The position numbers and the translations under genes are program-made. Positions 27,539 through 36,005 of a DNA stretch of 47,498 nt are shown piece after piece (the first letter of the stretch is position 1; the number at the start of each line of letters is the position of its first letter). The stretch spans positions 1-47,498 of the forward strand of contig CAMCUN010000027.1 in assembly GCA_945878995.1 (NCBI GenBank), written 5' to 3'. The stretch is from Polaromonas sp. YR568. GTDB lineage: Bacteria > Pseudomonadota > Gammaproteobacteria > Burkholderiales > Burkholderiaceae_C. Below the pieces are notes generated by a model. It saw only the letters and a program-made list of their open reading frames with translations, had not been told where the DNA came from and did no database searches.

Positions 27539-28438
27539 TCAGTCTGCCAAGCGCTGGGCCACAAAGTCGCGCAAAAGGCCCATGACCGGCGCCTGGCTGC
27601 GACCGACCAGCGTGACATAGGCAAAACGCGCCGTCGCTTGCAAGGTGGGCCGCACCGGCAGCACCGCCATAGCACCGGCCTTGATGCGCTCGCGCGCAGC
27701 GGCCAACACACACAGCAGCACGGTGTCGGTGCGCTCGGCCACGTCGATCAGGCTTTCCAGGTCGTTGCACTCAAGGGTGATCATCTGCGCCGGGTTGGCC
27801 TGCGGGCCGTACTGTGCCACCACGGCCCGCGTCACCTCGTCAGACAAAGGATTGGAGGCCACTGGAAAGGCCAACACATCGGCCAGCCCCACGCTGCGGC
27901 GTTGGAGCAAAGGGTGACCTGTGCGCACCAGCCAGCCGCCCGCCATCTCGGCCACAGGCTCAATGTGCAAGTCGGGGCTGGGCGGCACCACGCGCATGTC
28001 CACCACCAAGGCATCGAGCTGGCGCGCCCGCAGTTGCACGAGCTGCAAGTCCGTCGGGCCGCGCACCAAGCGCACTTGCACCCGAGGGTGAAATGTGGCC
28101 ATGTGGCACATCAGCGGCGTCATCAAGATCGCGCCCGGCCCCGAGCCCAGGCCCAAGCGCATGACGCCCGCGTTGGCCTGGCGCATCAGTTCCACCCCGC
28201 GCTTGAGCTCGCTGGCCTCCAGCACCATGCGTTGGGCCCGCTCTTTGACGAGTCGGCCCAAGGGCGTGAGCTCGTTGCGCTTGCCCACCCGGTCAAACAA
28301 CTTGCCGTCGATCTCGCCTTCCAATGATTGGATGCTCCGGCTCAAGGCCGACTGGGTGAGAAACAGCTTTTCAGCCGCCCGGCTGAAGGAGCCCGTCTCG
28401 GCGACAGCCAGAAAGTGCTCGAGGTGACGCAGATTCAT
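27539..28438 (-). CDS. LysR-type transcriptional regulator
   Basis: A 299-residue LTTR with a typical N-terminal helix-turn-helix (SFSRAAEKLFLTQSALSRSI, about 17-36) and a C-terminal effector-binding domain. It is transcribed divergently from the Bug-protein/amidohydrolase genes, with 133 bases between. A palindrome and a promoter facing those genes lie in that gap, which fits LTTR control of the neighbouring operon. The effector may be an aromatic or N-acyl compound handled by that operon, which is inference. Confidence 0.9.
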   Translation of the reverse strand: MNLRHLEHFLAVAETGSFSRAAEKLFLTQSALSRSIQSLEGEIDGKLFDRVGKRNELTPLGRLVKERAQRMVLEASELKRGVELMRQANAGVMRLGLGSGPGAILMTPLMCHMATFHPRVQVRLVRGPTDLQLVQLRARQLDALVVDMRVVPPSPDLHIEPVAEMAGGWLVRTGHPLLQRRSVGLADVLAFPVASNPLSDEVTRAVVAQYGPQANPAQMITLECNDLESLIDVAERTDTVLLCVLAAARERIKAGAMAVLPVRPTLQATARFAYVTLVGRSQAPVMGLLRDFVAQRLAD

Positions 28439-28469
28439 CGAAGACCCTTAATCAATGCGGTTTTTGCAT

Positions 28470-28488
28470 CATTATTCTGAAAATAATG
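28470..28488. promoter_or_regulatory. Candidate LysR-type operator between the regulator and the Bug gene
   Basis: CATTATT and AATAATG form a perfect 7-base inverted repeat around a 5-base centre. It includes a T-N11-A core as expected for LysR-type regulators and lies 4 bases upstream of the -35 element of the divergent promoter. The placement, centred near -48, is where LTTR activation sites commonly lie. Confidence 0.55.
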
Positions 28489-28491
28489 CAT

Positions 28492-28520
28492 TTGACACAT
28501 GCATTTCACCATCCTAGGAT
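28492..28520 (+). promoter_or_regulatory. Sigma70-like promoter of the Bug/amidohydrolase operon
   Basis: TTGACA (28492-28497) and TAGGAT (28515-28520) are 17 bases apart. The predicted start would be near 28527, about 45 bases before the first gene. The -35 matches consensus and the -10 is weak, which fits an activated promoter. Confidence 0.55.
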
Positions 28521-28571
28521 AACTACACCTGATTTTTGGACAGGCAGCCCCCCACTTAGGAGACAACCCAG

Positions 28572-29570
28572 ATGACCGCCAGCAAACGCTTTTTTCTGCG
28601 CCGAGTCGCAGCCACCCTCGCCGGCCTCGGCCTGGCCAGCGCAGCATTCGCGCAGAGCTTTCCCTCCAAGCCGGTCACCTTGATGGTGCCCTACCCGGCC
28701 GGCGGTCTGTCCGACGTGATTGCCCGCACCTTGAGCAACACCTTGTCCAAGCACCTGGGCCAGCCCGTGCTGGTGGAAAACCTGGGTGGCGCCAGCGGCG
28801 GCATTGCCGCGCAAAAAGTGCTCGCCAGCCCGGCCGACGGCCACATCATCTTCCAGGGCTCGCCCAACGAGCTGATTCTGGCGCCCATGTCCAATGCCGC
28901 CCTCAAGTACAAACCCGAGGACTTCAGGCTGGTGCAGATGATCACCCTCAACCCCATGATGATGTTTGCCCGCAAAGACCTGGCGGTCAACAACGCTGAC
29001 GAGCTGCTCACCCACGCGCGCAAGACCGCCGCCGAAGGCAAGCCCCTGACCTACGCCAGCGTGGGCCCCGGCTCCATGTACCACCTGCTTGGCGAGCACA
29101 TGTCCAAGCTCTCGGGCATTGCCATGACGCATGTGCCCTACAAAGGCGCAGCGCCTGCGTTCCAAGACATAATGGCAGGCCTGGTCGATGTGTTCATCAC
29201 GCCCTACGGCAAGGGCCAGATCGCCCTGGTCGACGACGGCAAGTTGCGTACCGTGGCAGCGCTGTCGGCCGAGCGTCAGGACGCCTTCAAAAAGTCTCCC
29301 CCGCTGCAAGAGGCCGCTGCGCTCAAGGGCTTTGTGTTTGACACCTGGGCCGGCTACTTTGTGCGCAAGGACACGCCAGAGCCCATTGTGCAGGCTCTGC
29401 ACAAGGCGCTGAGCGAGGTGGCCAACGACCCGGCCATCCGCGCCTCGCTGGAAGCCCAGGCCATGGTGGTGCCCCGCCCCCAGCCTCTGGCCTCGGTGGC
29501 CAAGGTCTACGCCGACAACACCGACAAGTACCGCGCCATCGCCCGCGCCATCAACCTGCAGCCGCAGTGA
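28572..29570 (+). CDS. Bug-family (TctC-type) periplasmic binding protein
   Basis: A 332-residue protein with a signal peptide (RFFLRRVAATLAGLGLASAA, cleaved near AFA-QS at about 28). The mature N-terminus FPSKPVTLMVPYPAGG is the Bug-family hallmark. AGGAGA lies 8 bases before the ATG. Bug proteins bind carboxylates or amides and work with TctAB permeases or as sensors. No TctAB genes are present here, as is typical for orphan Bug genes in Burkholderiales. It overlaps the amidohydrolase gene (TGATG), so the ligand is probably that enzyme's substrate or product (inference). Confidence 0.92.
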   Translation: MTASKRFFLRRVAATLAGLGLASAAFAQSFPSKPVTLMVPYPAGGLSDVIARTLSNTLSKHLGQPVLVENLGGASGGIAAQKVLASPADGHIIFQGSPNELILAPMSNAALKYKPEDFRLVQMITLNPMMMFARKDLAVNNADELLTHARKTAAEGKPLTYASVGPGSMYHLLGEHMSKLSGIAMTHVPYKGAAPAFQDIMAGLVDVFITPYGKGQIALVDDGKLRTVAALSAERQDAFKKSPPLQEAAALKGFVFDTWAGYFVRKDTPEPIVQALHKALSEVANDPAIRASLEAQAMVVPRPQPLASVAKVYADNTDKYRAIARAINLQPQ

Positions 29571-30754
29571 TGCAGGCAGCCTACCTGGGCGATGCGCTGT
29601 CGGCGCGCATGGGCGAGTTCATTCGCCTTCGCCGCGACATCCACGCCCACCCCGAGCTGGCCTTTGCCGAGCACCGCACGGCCGCCTTGGTGGCCGGCAA
29701 GCTCGCCGACTGGGGCTATGAGGTCAGCACCGGCATAGGTGGCACAGGTGTGGTCGGGCGCCTAAAGCGCGGCCAGGGCAGCAAGACCTTGGGCCTGCGC
29801 GCCGACATGGACGCCCTGCCCATCCTTGAAAACACCGGCCACGCCTGGGCCAGCCGCAGCGCTGGCCTGATGCACGCCTGCGGCCACGATGGCCACACCG
29901 CCATCTTGCTGGCTGCTGCCCGGTTGATTGCCGAAGACGCTCCATTCAACGGCACGCTCCACCTCATCTTCCAGCCGGCCGAAGAAGGCGCAGGCGGCGC
30001 GCTCAAGATGATGGAGGACGGTCTCTTTGAGCGTTTCCCCTGCGACGCCGTGTTTGCGCTGCACAACATGCCGGGCGTGGAGGCGGGGCACTTTCACTTT
30101 CGGCCAGGCCCGGCCATGGCGTCCAGCGACAACGTCACCATCAAGCTGCGCGGCCACGGCGGCCACGGCGCGCTGCCGCACACCACCACCGACTCGGTGG
30201 TGGCCGCGGCCGCCGTCATCATGGCCCTGCAAACCGTGGTCTCGCGCAACGTCGATCCGCTCCAAAGCGCGGTGGTCAGCGTGGGCGCCATCCATGCGGG
30301 CACCGCCAACAACGTGATTCCCGAAGAAGCCACTTTAGAGCTGAGCGTGCGCGCGCTAGACAAGGATGTGCGCCAACTGCTCAAGACCCGCATTCATGAA
30401 CTGGTGCAGCAGCAGGCGGCCAGCTTCAAGGTCAAGGCCGAGGTCGATTGGCGCGAAGGCTACGCCGTGCTGGTCAACAGCCCCGCCCCAACGCGCCTGG
30501 CCACCCAGGTGGCGCTGGAACTGTTCGGCCCAGACCGGGTCCATCCCGAGGGCCCCGCCTACATGGCCAGTGAAGACTTTGCCTTCATGCTCGAGAAGGT
30601 GCCGGGCAGTTATGTGTTTGTGGGCAATGGCGGGCCAGGCTCGCCAGGAGCCTGCATGGTGCACAACCCCGGCTACGACTTCAATGACGAATTGATCGCG
30701 CCTGGCGCCCTGTTCTGGATGCGCCTGGTCTCGGAGTACCTCAAGGTAGAATAA
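29570..30754 (+). CDS. M20D amidohydrolase (hippurate hydrolase / N-acyl-amino-acid hydrolase type)
   Basis: A 394-residue M20 family amidohydrolase. Metal ligands are in MHACGHDGHT (Cys104, His106) and PAEEG (Glu138/Glu139), with His-containing segments further on. The bacterial dimerisation domain lies in the middle (GHGGHGALPHTTTDSV). Family members cleave N-acyl amino acids such as hippurate (benzoylglycine) or indole-acetyl amino acids to the free amino acid and the acid. The ATG at 29570 overlaps the Bug stop (TGATG); a GTG lies one codon earlier. Downstream is a glycine riboswitch, which fits an enzyme releasing glycine. That link is inference. Confidence 0.88.
   Translation: MQAAYLGDALSARMGEFIRLRRDIHAHPELAFAEHRTAALVAGKLADWGYEVSTGIGGTGVVGRLKRGQGSKTLGLRADMDALPILENTGHAWASRSAGLMHACGHDGHTAILLAAARLIAEDAPFNGTLHLIFQPAEEGAGGALKMMEDGLFERFPCDAVFALHNMPGVEAGHFHFRPGPAMASSDNVTIKLRGHGGHGALPHTTTDSVVAAAAVIMALQTVVSRNVDPLQSAVVSVGAIHAGTANNVIPEEATLELSVRALDKDVRQLLKTRIHELVQQQAASFKVKAEVDWREGYAVLVNSPAPTRLATQVALELFGPDRVHPEGPAYMASEDFAFMLEKVPGSYVFVGNGGPGSPGACMVHNPGYDFNDELIAPGALFWMRLVSEYLKVE
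30747..30752 (+). promoter_or_regulatory. Possible -10 element for the riboswitch transcript, inside the amidohydrolase stop region
   Basis: TAGAAT overlaps the last sense codons and stop of the amidohydrolase gene and is a 5/6 match to TATAAT. No good -35 lies 17 bases upstream. If used, transcription would begin near 30759, just before the riboswitch. Otherwise the riboswitch is only reached by read-through from the upstream operon. Confidence 0.3.
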
Positions 30755-30768
30755 AGTTTTATCCCATT

Positions 30769-30954
30769 CAGACCGGGAGAGACCGCGCCACAGCGCGGCG
30801 CCGAAGGAGCAACCGCCCCGGAAACTCTCAGGCAAAAGGACCGGTCTGCATCACCATACTCTGAAGAGCTGCCGCGCCTCATCCGCCGGCACACCGCAGG
30901 AGCAAGCCCTCAGTGCCACTGGCCAGGGGTGAATCTCTCAGGTTCCAAACAGAG
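30769..30954 (+). promoter_or_regulatory. Tandem glycine riboswitch
   Basis: Two complete glycine aptamers are present. In aptamer 1 (30769-30848) P1 is the perfect 8-base helix CAGACCGG / CCGGTCTG, with conserved GGGAGAGACC, CGCCGAAGGAGCAA and AACTCTCAGGCAAAAGGACC. After a 10-base linker, aptamer 2 (30859-30954) is bounded by CTCTG / CAGAG, with CCGCAGGAGCAAGC and ATCTCTCAGGTTCC. This is the cooperative two-aptamer architecture of Rfam glycine riboswitches (RF00504, from memory). It lies in the leader of the DadA-like gene, 53 bases before its ATG, and should control that gene by glycine level. No obvious terminator is visible in the short expression platform, so control of translation is possible. 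Confidence 0.95.
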
Positions 30955-31007
30955 GGGGCGTTCGCCGCACAGCCGTGCACGCGAGCAGCAACCTATTGGA
31001 GTTCCTG

Positions 31008-32270
31008 ATGAAAAAAACTGTTGCAGTCATTGGTGGCGGCATCACCGGCGTGACCACCGCCTACGCCCTGGCCCGCCGCGGCTTGGCCGTGACGCTCTTT
31101 GAGCGGCACGCCTACGCCGCCATGGAAACCTCGTTCGCCAACGGTGGCCAGATCTCGGCCTCCAACGCCGAAACCTGGACCCACCCCTCCACCTTGCTCA
31201 AGGGCCTGAAGTGGATGCTGCGCAAAGACGCACCGCTGCTGGTCAACCCCAAGCCGAGCTGGCACAAGTTGTCGTGGTTTGCCGAGTTCGCCGCCAGCAT
31301 CCCCAAGTACGAGAGCAACACCATTGCCACCGCCCGCCTGGCCATTGCCGCACGCCAGCACCTCTTTGCCTGGGCCCAAGCCGAGGGCATTGACTTTGAC
31401 CTCAAGCGCGAAGGCATCTTGCACATCTACCGCGACCGCCAAGGCTTTGAGCACGCCGGCCGCGTCTCCAAGCTGCTGGCCCAAGGCGGCCTAGAGCGCC
31501 GCGCCGTCACGCCCGAGGAGATGCGCGCCATCGAACCCACGCTGGTCGGCACCTACTACGGCGGCTACTTCACAGAAAGCGACTCAACTGGCGACATCCA
31601 TAAGTTCACGCACGGGCTGGCCCAGGCCTGCGTGCGGCTGGGCGTGCAGATCCTCTACGGCCAGGACGTGCAAAGCGTGCGCAGCGACGGCAGCCGGGCC
31701 GAAGTCAAAGCCCTGGGCCAAGAGGGACAGCAAAGCCACGGCTTTGACAGCCTGGTGGTCTGCGCCGGTGTGCAAAGCCGCGCGCTGGCCGCGCAATTGG
31801 GCGACCGCGTCAATGTGTACCCCGTCAAGGGCTACTCCATCACGATCAACCTGCTCGACGCGGCCAGCCAGGCCGCCGCACCCAGCGTGAGCCTGCTGGA
31901 CGACGAAACCAAGCTGGTCACCAGCCGCTTGGGGCTGGACCGCTTCCGCGTGGCCGGCACCGCCGAATTCAACGGCATCAACCGTGACATCCGGGCCGAC
32001 CGCATCAAGCCCCTGGTCGACTGGGTGCAGCAGTGCTTTCCTGGGGTAAGCACCCGCCAGGTGGTGCCTTGGGCCGGTCTGCGCCCCATGCTGCCGGACA
32101 TGATGCCGCGCGTGGGTGCGGGGCGCCGCGCCAACGTGTTCTACAACACCGGCCACGGCCACCTGGGCTGGACGCTGAGCGCGGCCACGGCGGACATGCT
32201 TGGCGAGTTGATGGCCGGCCAGCAACAAAGCGCAGGCCTGCGACTGCCTGTTGCCGTGCCAGCGCTCTAA
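31008..32270 (+). CDS. D-amino-acid dehydrogenase-like FAD oxidoreductase (DadA family)
   Basis: A 420-residue flavoprotein. It has the N-terminal FAD-binding GGGITG (about 9-14) and the DadA hallmark ETSFANGGQISASNAETWT. The length and C-terminal GHGHLGWTLS segment fit the DadA family. DadA oxidises D-amino acids such as D-alanine to oxo acids plus ammonia at the inner membrane. The gene lies behind a tandem glycine riboswitch and a GGAG ribosome site. This suggests glycine or a glycine-derived signal induces it, and the true substrate may be glycine or sarcosine. That is a hypothesis; sequence alone supports DadA-like. Confidence 0.85.
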   Translation: MKKTVAVIGGGITGVTTAYALARRGLAVTLFERHAYAAMETSFANGGQISASNAETWTHPSTLLKGLKWMLRKDAPLLVNPKPSWHKLSWFAEFAASIPKYESNTIATARLAIAARQHLFAWAQAEGIDFDLKREGILHIYRDRQGFEHAGRVSKLLAQGGLERRAVTPEEMRAIEPTLVGTYYGGYFTESDSTGDIHKFTHGLAQACVRLGVQILYGQDVQSVRSDGSRAEVKALGQEGQQSHGFDSLVVCAGVQSRALAAQLGDRVNVYPVKGYSITINLLDAASQAAAPSVSLLDDETKLVTSRLGLDRFRVAGTAEFNGINRDIRADRIKPLVDWVQQCFPGVSTRQVVPWAGLRPMLPDMMPRVGAGRRANVFYNTGHGHLGWTLSAATADMLGELMAGQQQSAGLRLPVAVPAL

Positions 32271-32279
32271 ATTTTCCCC

Positions 32280-32362
32280 TGTAGGAGCTTGCCTGCAAGC
32301 GAATGTTCTCCAGAGCTGATGCCCGTTGACCGGCACAAATCGCCAGCAGGCTGGCTCCTACA
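32280..32362. repeat. Single REP/BIME-like unit between convergent genes
   Basis: One full head-to-head unit, with TGTAGGAGCTTGCCTGCAAG on the left and a CAGCAGGCTGGCTCCTACA right arm. It begins nine bases after the DadA-like stop and may act as transcript end or 3' stabiliser for that gene. The rest of the gap to the convergent MDR gene (32363-32479) shows no feature. Confidence 0.9.
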
Positions 32363-32479
32363 AAAACAAGACCTGCCCCTCCCCCTGTAGTCGTGACATG
32401 CAATTTCTATGGGCAAAGAAATATGACGAAGCCACTCCCAAGCACCTGCATTTTGAAGGCCGAGGTCTGGCGCAGCCAC

Positions 32480-33466
32480 TCAATCGATACGAAGAACCAG
32501 GTTGCCGGTCAGCCCGCCTTGCTCGACAAGTTCATGGCCTCGCGCGATCTCTGTCAGAGGCAGCCGCTCGGCAATGTTGTGGATCAACTCATCCCGCGCC
32601 AGCATGCGCTGCAGCACCGCCGTGGCGCGCTGGCGATCGGCAGGGTCCAAGTTGTAGACAATGAAGAACTGTAGGCCCAAATTCTTGCTGATCAGCGGGA
32701 AGAAGGGCAAGGACAGCGGCGTGCCTGAGGTGCCATACACCAGCAACTCACCGCCCACGCGCAGCGCCTCAAGGTCCACCGCCGCATTGCCCGCCAAATC
32801 CAGCTCAATGATGCGGTCCACGCCTTTGCCACCCGTCAGCTCGCGCACCCGCTGCGCCACCGGTTCGGTCTTGTAAAAAATCACCTCGTCGGCCCCGGCC
32901 GCCCGTGCCAGCTCGGCCTTTTGCGGCGTGCTCACGGTGGCCATCACCCGCGCAGCCCCCAGGCGGGAAGCAAACTGCACCGCATAGTGGCCCACCGCGC
33001 CTGCGCCGCCTTGCACCAGCACGGTCTTGCCCGCCACGCCCCCATTGGCCAGCACCGCGTGCATGGCCGTCAGCCCCGGGATGCCCATGCAGGCCCCGGC
33101 CTCGCCGCTCACGCCCTCGGGCAAATGCACGGCCTGCGCCTGGGGCAGGCACACGCACTGGGCGGCCGTGCCCATAGCCCGGCCCCATGCCGCGTTCCAC
33201 ACCCACACCCGCTGGCCCAAACGCGACGCGTCTGCGCCCTCACCCACCGCGTCAATCACGCCCGCACCGTCGCTGTGAGGCACCACGCGCGCAAACGGCA
33301 TCTCTTTGCTGCGCATGCCGGCACGCGATTTGACGTCTGAAGGGTTCACCCCCGACCACTGCAACCTCACCCGCACCTCCCCCGCCTCAGGCAGCGGATC
33401 GGGCATGTCACCAAATTGCAGCACCTCACGGGCCAAGCCCACGCGTTCGTACCAAGCAGCTTTCAT
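32480..33466 (-). CDS. MDR-family zinc-free NAD(P)H oxidoreductase (quinone reductase-like)
   Basis: A 328-residue medium-chain dehydrogenase/reductase of the quinone oxidoreductase type. It has the GroES-like N-terminal part (SGVNPSDVKSRAG) and the NADPH-binding GGAGAVGHYAVQFA. The structural and catalytic zinc ligands of alcohol dehydrogenases are missing. The ATG at 33466 is preferred because GGAG lies 10 bases upstream; a longer frame is open. It stands alone and converges on the DadA gene. Likely reactions are reduction of quinones or enones with NADPH. Confidence 0.85.
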   Translation of the reverse strand: MKAAWYERVGLAREVLQFGDMPDPLPEAGEVRVRLQWSGVNPSDVKSRAGMRSKEMPFARVVPHSDGAGVIDAVGEGADASRLGQRVWVWNAAWGRAMGTAAQCVCLPQAQAVHLPEGVSGEAGACMGIPGLTAMHAVLANGGVAGKTVLVQGGAGAVGHYAVQFASRLGAARVMATVSTPQKAELARAAGADEVIFYKTEPVAQRVRELTGGKGVDRIIELDLAGNAAVDLEALRVGGELLVYGTSGTPLSLPFFPLISKNLGLQFFIVYNLDPADRQRATAVLQRMLARDELIHNIAERLPLTEIARGHELVEQGGLTGNLVLRID

Positions 33467-34003
33467 GTCTTTGTGTCTCCAAAAATAGCGTTCAGACCAT
33501 CGGCCCACGGCGATTGAAAAAACCGACTGTACGCGGGCAACTGCAGCTTGCCCAAGGTCGTGCAGTCACCAAGGCGGCTATGGCGTGAAAAAAACCAGCG
33601 TCGAATCAAGAAAGAACACAAAGAAACCCACAGCACGACAAAAAAGAACCAGAAATTCTTCAATCCTTTGAAGCGGGCTCAATCAACCCTCTTTTGCAGG
33701 GCTTGGAGCTGGCCTGCCGGCGATTGGTGGCGTGAGGACATGCCCGTTGAACGGCACGCATCGCCAGCAGGCTGGCTCCTACAAGGAGCCCCAGGTGTTT
33801 TGCCTTTGTAGGAGCTGGCCTGCCGGCGATTGGTGGCGTGAGGACATGCCCGTTGACCAGCACGATTCGCCAAGCACCCGATGTCACGGACATTTCACGC
33901 ACCGTACATAAACTTGAAATTTCTTTGACTTGTAGTTCCCTTCGGGAAATAGCTTCAATGGCTGCTTGCTGGCATTGACAGGCGTACATCTTCGGCTTTT
34001 GAC
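33467..34003. other. Gene-free stretch upstream of the TRAP genes
   Basis: This 537-base stretch contains an A/T-richer part (33575-33665) and one REP-like unit plus a half unit (listed separately). A possible promoter for the TRAP operon is TTGACT (33925-33930), with a small inverted repeat TTCCC-TTC-GGGAA (33936-33948) and a poor -10. Short minus-strand frames cross it but show no family features, and I do not call them genes. Confidence 0.6.
33703..33870. repeat. REP/BIME-like unit plus a following half unit
   Basis: The first unit (about 33703-33783) has a degenerate left arm, TTGGAGCTGGCCTGCCGGCGA, and a full right arm. A second left arm begins with TGTAGGAG at 33807, 104 bases later, and its right arm is cut after TTCGCCA. 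These left arms use GGCCTGCCGG instead of TTGCCTGCAA, so they form a sub-variant of the family. Confidence 0.8.
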
Positions 34004-34921
34004 ATGACTTTCTGCTCACATCAATTGACAGCTTTTCAAGCCCCCCGTCTGACCCTCTGCCTAGCCATGCTGCTGCTGGCCATTGGCTTGAGCGCTTGTG
34101 TGCCGCGCCAGTTGCTGGTTAACAGCGCAGCCGATGCCTTGACGGCGCAGGGCCAGTCAGAAGAAGAAGACCTGGGGCTGGCCCGCGAAGCCAGTGCGTT
34201 TTATTTGAAGCTGTCAGAGTCTTTGCTGCGCCAAACGCCTGGCCACTTGCCCTTGGCCGAAAGCGTGGCCTCGGGCCTGACGCAGTACGCCTATGCCTTT
34301 GTGGCGTTTGAGGCCGAGCGCCTGGGCGCCACCGACAACCGGGCGGCCCACCAGCTCAATGATCGTGCCAGGCGCCTGTATTTGCGCGCCCACAAGCACG
34401 CCATGGCGGCCTTGGTGAAGACCAGCCCGGGGTTTGACAAGGCGCTGCGCCAAACCAACCCACAGCAATGGCCAGCGGTGCGGCCAGACCAAGTGGGCGT
34501 GGCGTATTGGGCGGCGGCGTCTTGGGGGGCGTACATCGCCTTGTCCACCGACGAGCCGGACGCCGTGGCCGATTTGCCTTTGGCCGTGCGCCTGGCCACA
34601 CTCGCCTACCAACGCGCACCCGGCCACGGGGCGGGCGCCTTGGCCAGCTTGATGGGTAATTTTGAAGCGGCCCGGCCCGGGGGCTCTGTGGCCAAAGCGA
34701 CGGCGTATTTTGACGAGGCCATTGCCCTGGCCGCCGGCCAGCAAGCCGGCCCCTTGGTGGCCAAGGCCGAAGCCATTGCCCAAGCAGCGGGCGACCGAGT
34801 CGCTTTTGAAGCCTTGCTGCGCCAGGCCCTGGCGGCCAGCGCGCAGCGCTACGACCTGGCCAACCAAGTCATGCGGCTGCGCGCCCAGTGGCTGCTTGAT
34901 TCGGCCGACGACCTTTTTTAA
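34004..34921 (+). CDS. TatT-family TRAP-associated lipoprotein
   Basis: A 305-residue lipoprotein with hydrophobic signal and lipobox LSAC (cleavage before Cys32). The rest is helical with segments such as RLATLAYQRAPGHGAGALASL. It matches the TatT family, whose type member is the Treponema Tp0956 protein, a trimeric TPR-like periplasmic lipoprotein. TatT partners with a TatP binding protein and a TRAP permease, and those two genes follow immediately. TatT is thought to bind hydrophobic ligands in a pore and hand them to TatP. Start at 34004 assumed; an ATG at 34064 would also give a short signal peptide. Confidence 0.88.
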   Translation: MTFCSHQLTAFQAPRLTLCLAMLLLAIGLSACVPRQLLVNSAADALTAQGQSEEEDLGLAREASAFYLKLSESLLRQTPGHLPLAESVASGLTQYAYAFVAFEAERLGATDNRAAHQLNDRARRLYLRAHKHAMAALVKTSPGFDKALRQTNPQQWPAVRPDQVGVAYWAAASWGAYIALSTDEPDAVADLPLAVRLATLAYQRAPGHGAGALASLMGNFEAARPGGSVAKATAYFDEAIALAAGQQAGPLVAKAEAIAQAAGDRVAFEALLRQALAASAQRYDLANQVMRLRAQWLLDSADDLF

Positions 34922-34934
34922 AGAGAACCTCATC

Positions 34935-36005
34935 ATGAACATCAAGCGCGCTGAACGCAGCCAGTCAGGGCTAGCCCGAGCCACTGTACTTTGGCTGACA
35001 CAGGCTTTGGGTGCAGTGGCTTTGCTGGCGAGCTTGGCCGCCGCACCGGCTGCGCACGCCAACAACAAGTCGCTGCGCATTGGCTCTTTGGTTCCCAAAA
35101 ACTCGCTTTACCACCGGCAACTGCTGGAAGTGGCCGACGCCTGGCGCACGGCCCAAGGCGCGGGGGCCAAGTACTTGGTTTACCCCGACGGCAGCCAAGG
35201 CGGCGAGGCCGAAATGGCCAGGCGCATGCGCATAGGCCAGCTGCAAGGCGCCTTGCTGTCGGTGGTGGGCTTGCGGGAAATTGAGCCTTCGATTGCGGCC
35301 TTGCAAGCCATGCCTTTGCTGTTTCGCAACTGGGAAGAGGTGGACCATGTGCGCGAAAAAATGCGCGCATCCATGGAGAAAAAGTTTTACGACAAAGGCT
35401 TTGTGGTTTTGGCCTGGGGCGATGCGGGCTGGGTCCGGTTTTTCTCCAAAGAACCCGCCGTGCGGCCTGATGACTACAAGCGCATGAAGTTTTTTGCCTG
35501 GGGCTCAGAGCCCGACCAACAAGCCATCATGAAAAGCCTGGGCTACACCCCCGTGCCGCTGGAGACCACAGACATCTTGCCCGCCATCCAAACCGGCATG
35601 ATCAATGTGGTGCCGTCCACGCCCTACTTTGCCTTGGCCACCCAAGTCTTCAACACCGCGCCGCACATGCTGGACATCAACTGGGCTCCCATCGTGGGGG
35701 CTTTGGTGGTCACCCGAAAAGCCTGGGACGAGATGGCCCCGCCTGTGCAACAAGCCGTGCGGGCGGCCAGCGACAAAGCGGGCGAACAAATTCGCACCAA
35801 AGCGCGCTTGGAAGTGGAAGAGGCGGTAGACGCCATGAAAAAGCGCGGCCTCACGGTGCACAAGCCCAACGCCGAGCAAATGAAGGAGTGGAACGACTTG
35901 GCCACCAAGCTCTACCCCCGCATTCGCGGCTCCATGGTGCCAGCGGAGACCTTTGACGAAGTCATGGCCCACCTCAGCGCCTACCGGGCGAGCAAACCCA
36001 AGTGA
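34935..36005 (+). CDS. TRAP transporter substrate-binding protein (TatP/DctP-like)
   Basis: A 356-residue periplasmic protein with a signal peptide (hydrophobic about 17-38, likely cleavage after AHA near 42). The mature part has the DctP fold with LRIGSLVPKNSLYH and the later GMINVVPSTPYFALAT. It follows the TatT gene by 13 bases, with AAGAG as ribosome site, and overlaps the permease gene (GTGA). The ATG at 34935 is chosen because it starts the signal peptide. In TPAT systems this partner (TatP, Tp0957) binds the ligand with TatT; ligand identity is unknown and may be hydrophobic. Confidence 0.9.
   Translation: MNIKRAERSQSGLARATVLWLTQALGAVALLASLAAAPAAHANNKSLRIGSLVPKNSLYHRQLLEVADAWRTAQGAGAKYLVYPDGSQGGEAEMARRMRIGQLQGALLSVVGLREIEPSIAALQAMPLLFRNWEEVDHVREKMRASMEKKFYDKGFVVLAWGDAGWVRFFSKEPAVRPDDYKRMKFFAWGSEPDQQAIMKSLGYTPVPLETTDILPAIQTGMINVVPSTPYFALATQVFNTAPHMLDINWAPIVGALVVTRKAWDEMAPPVQQAVRAASDKAGEQIRTKARLEVEEAVDAMKKRGLTVHKPNAEQMKEWNDLATKLYPRIRGSMVPAETFDEVMAHLSAYRASKPK

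Noticed and set aside
33463..33663. A 66-codon minus-strand frame with a hydrophobic start upstream of the MDR gene
   Set aside because: It comes from an A/T-richer noncoding segment, lacks a ribosome site and family features, and overlaps the MDR gene start.
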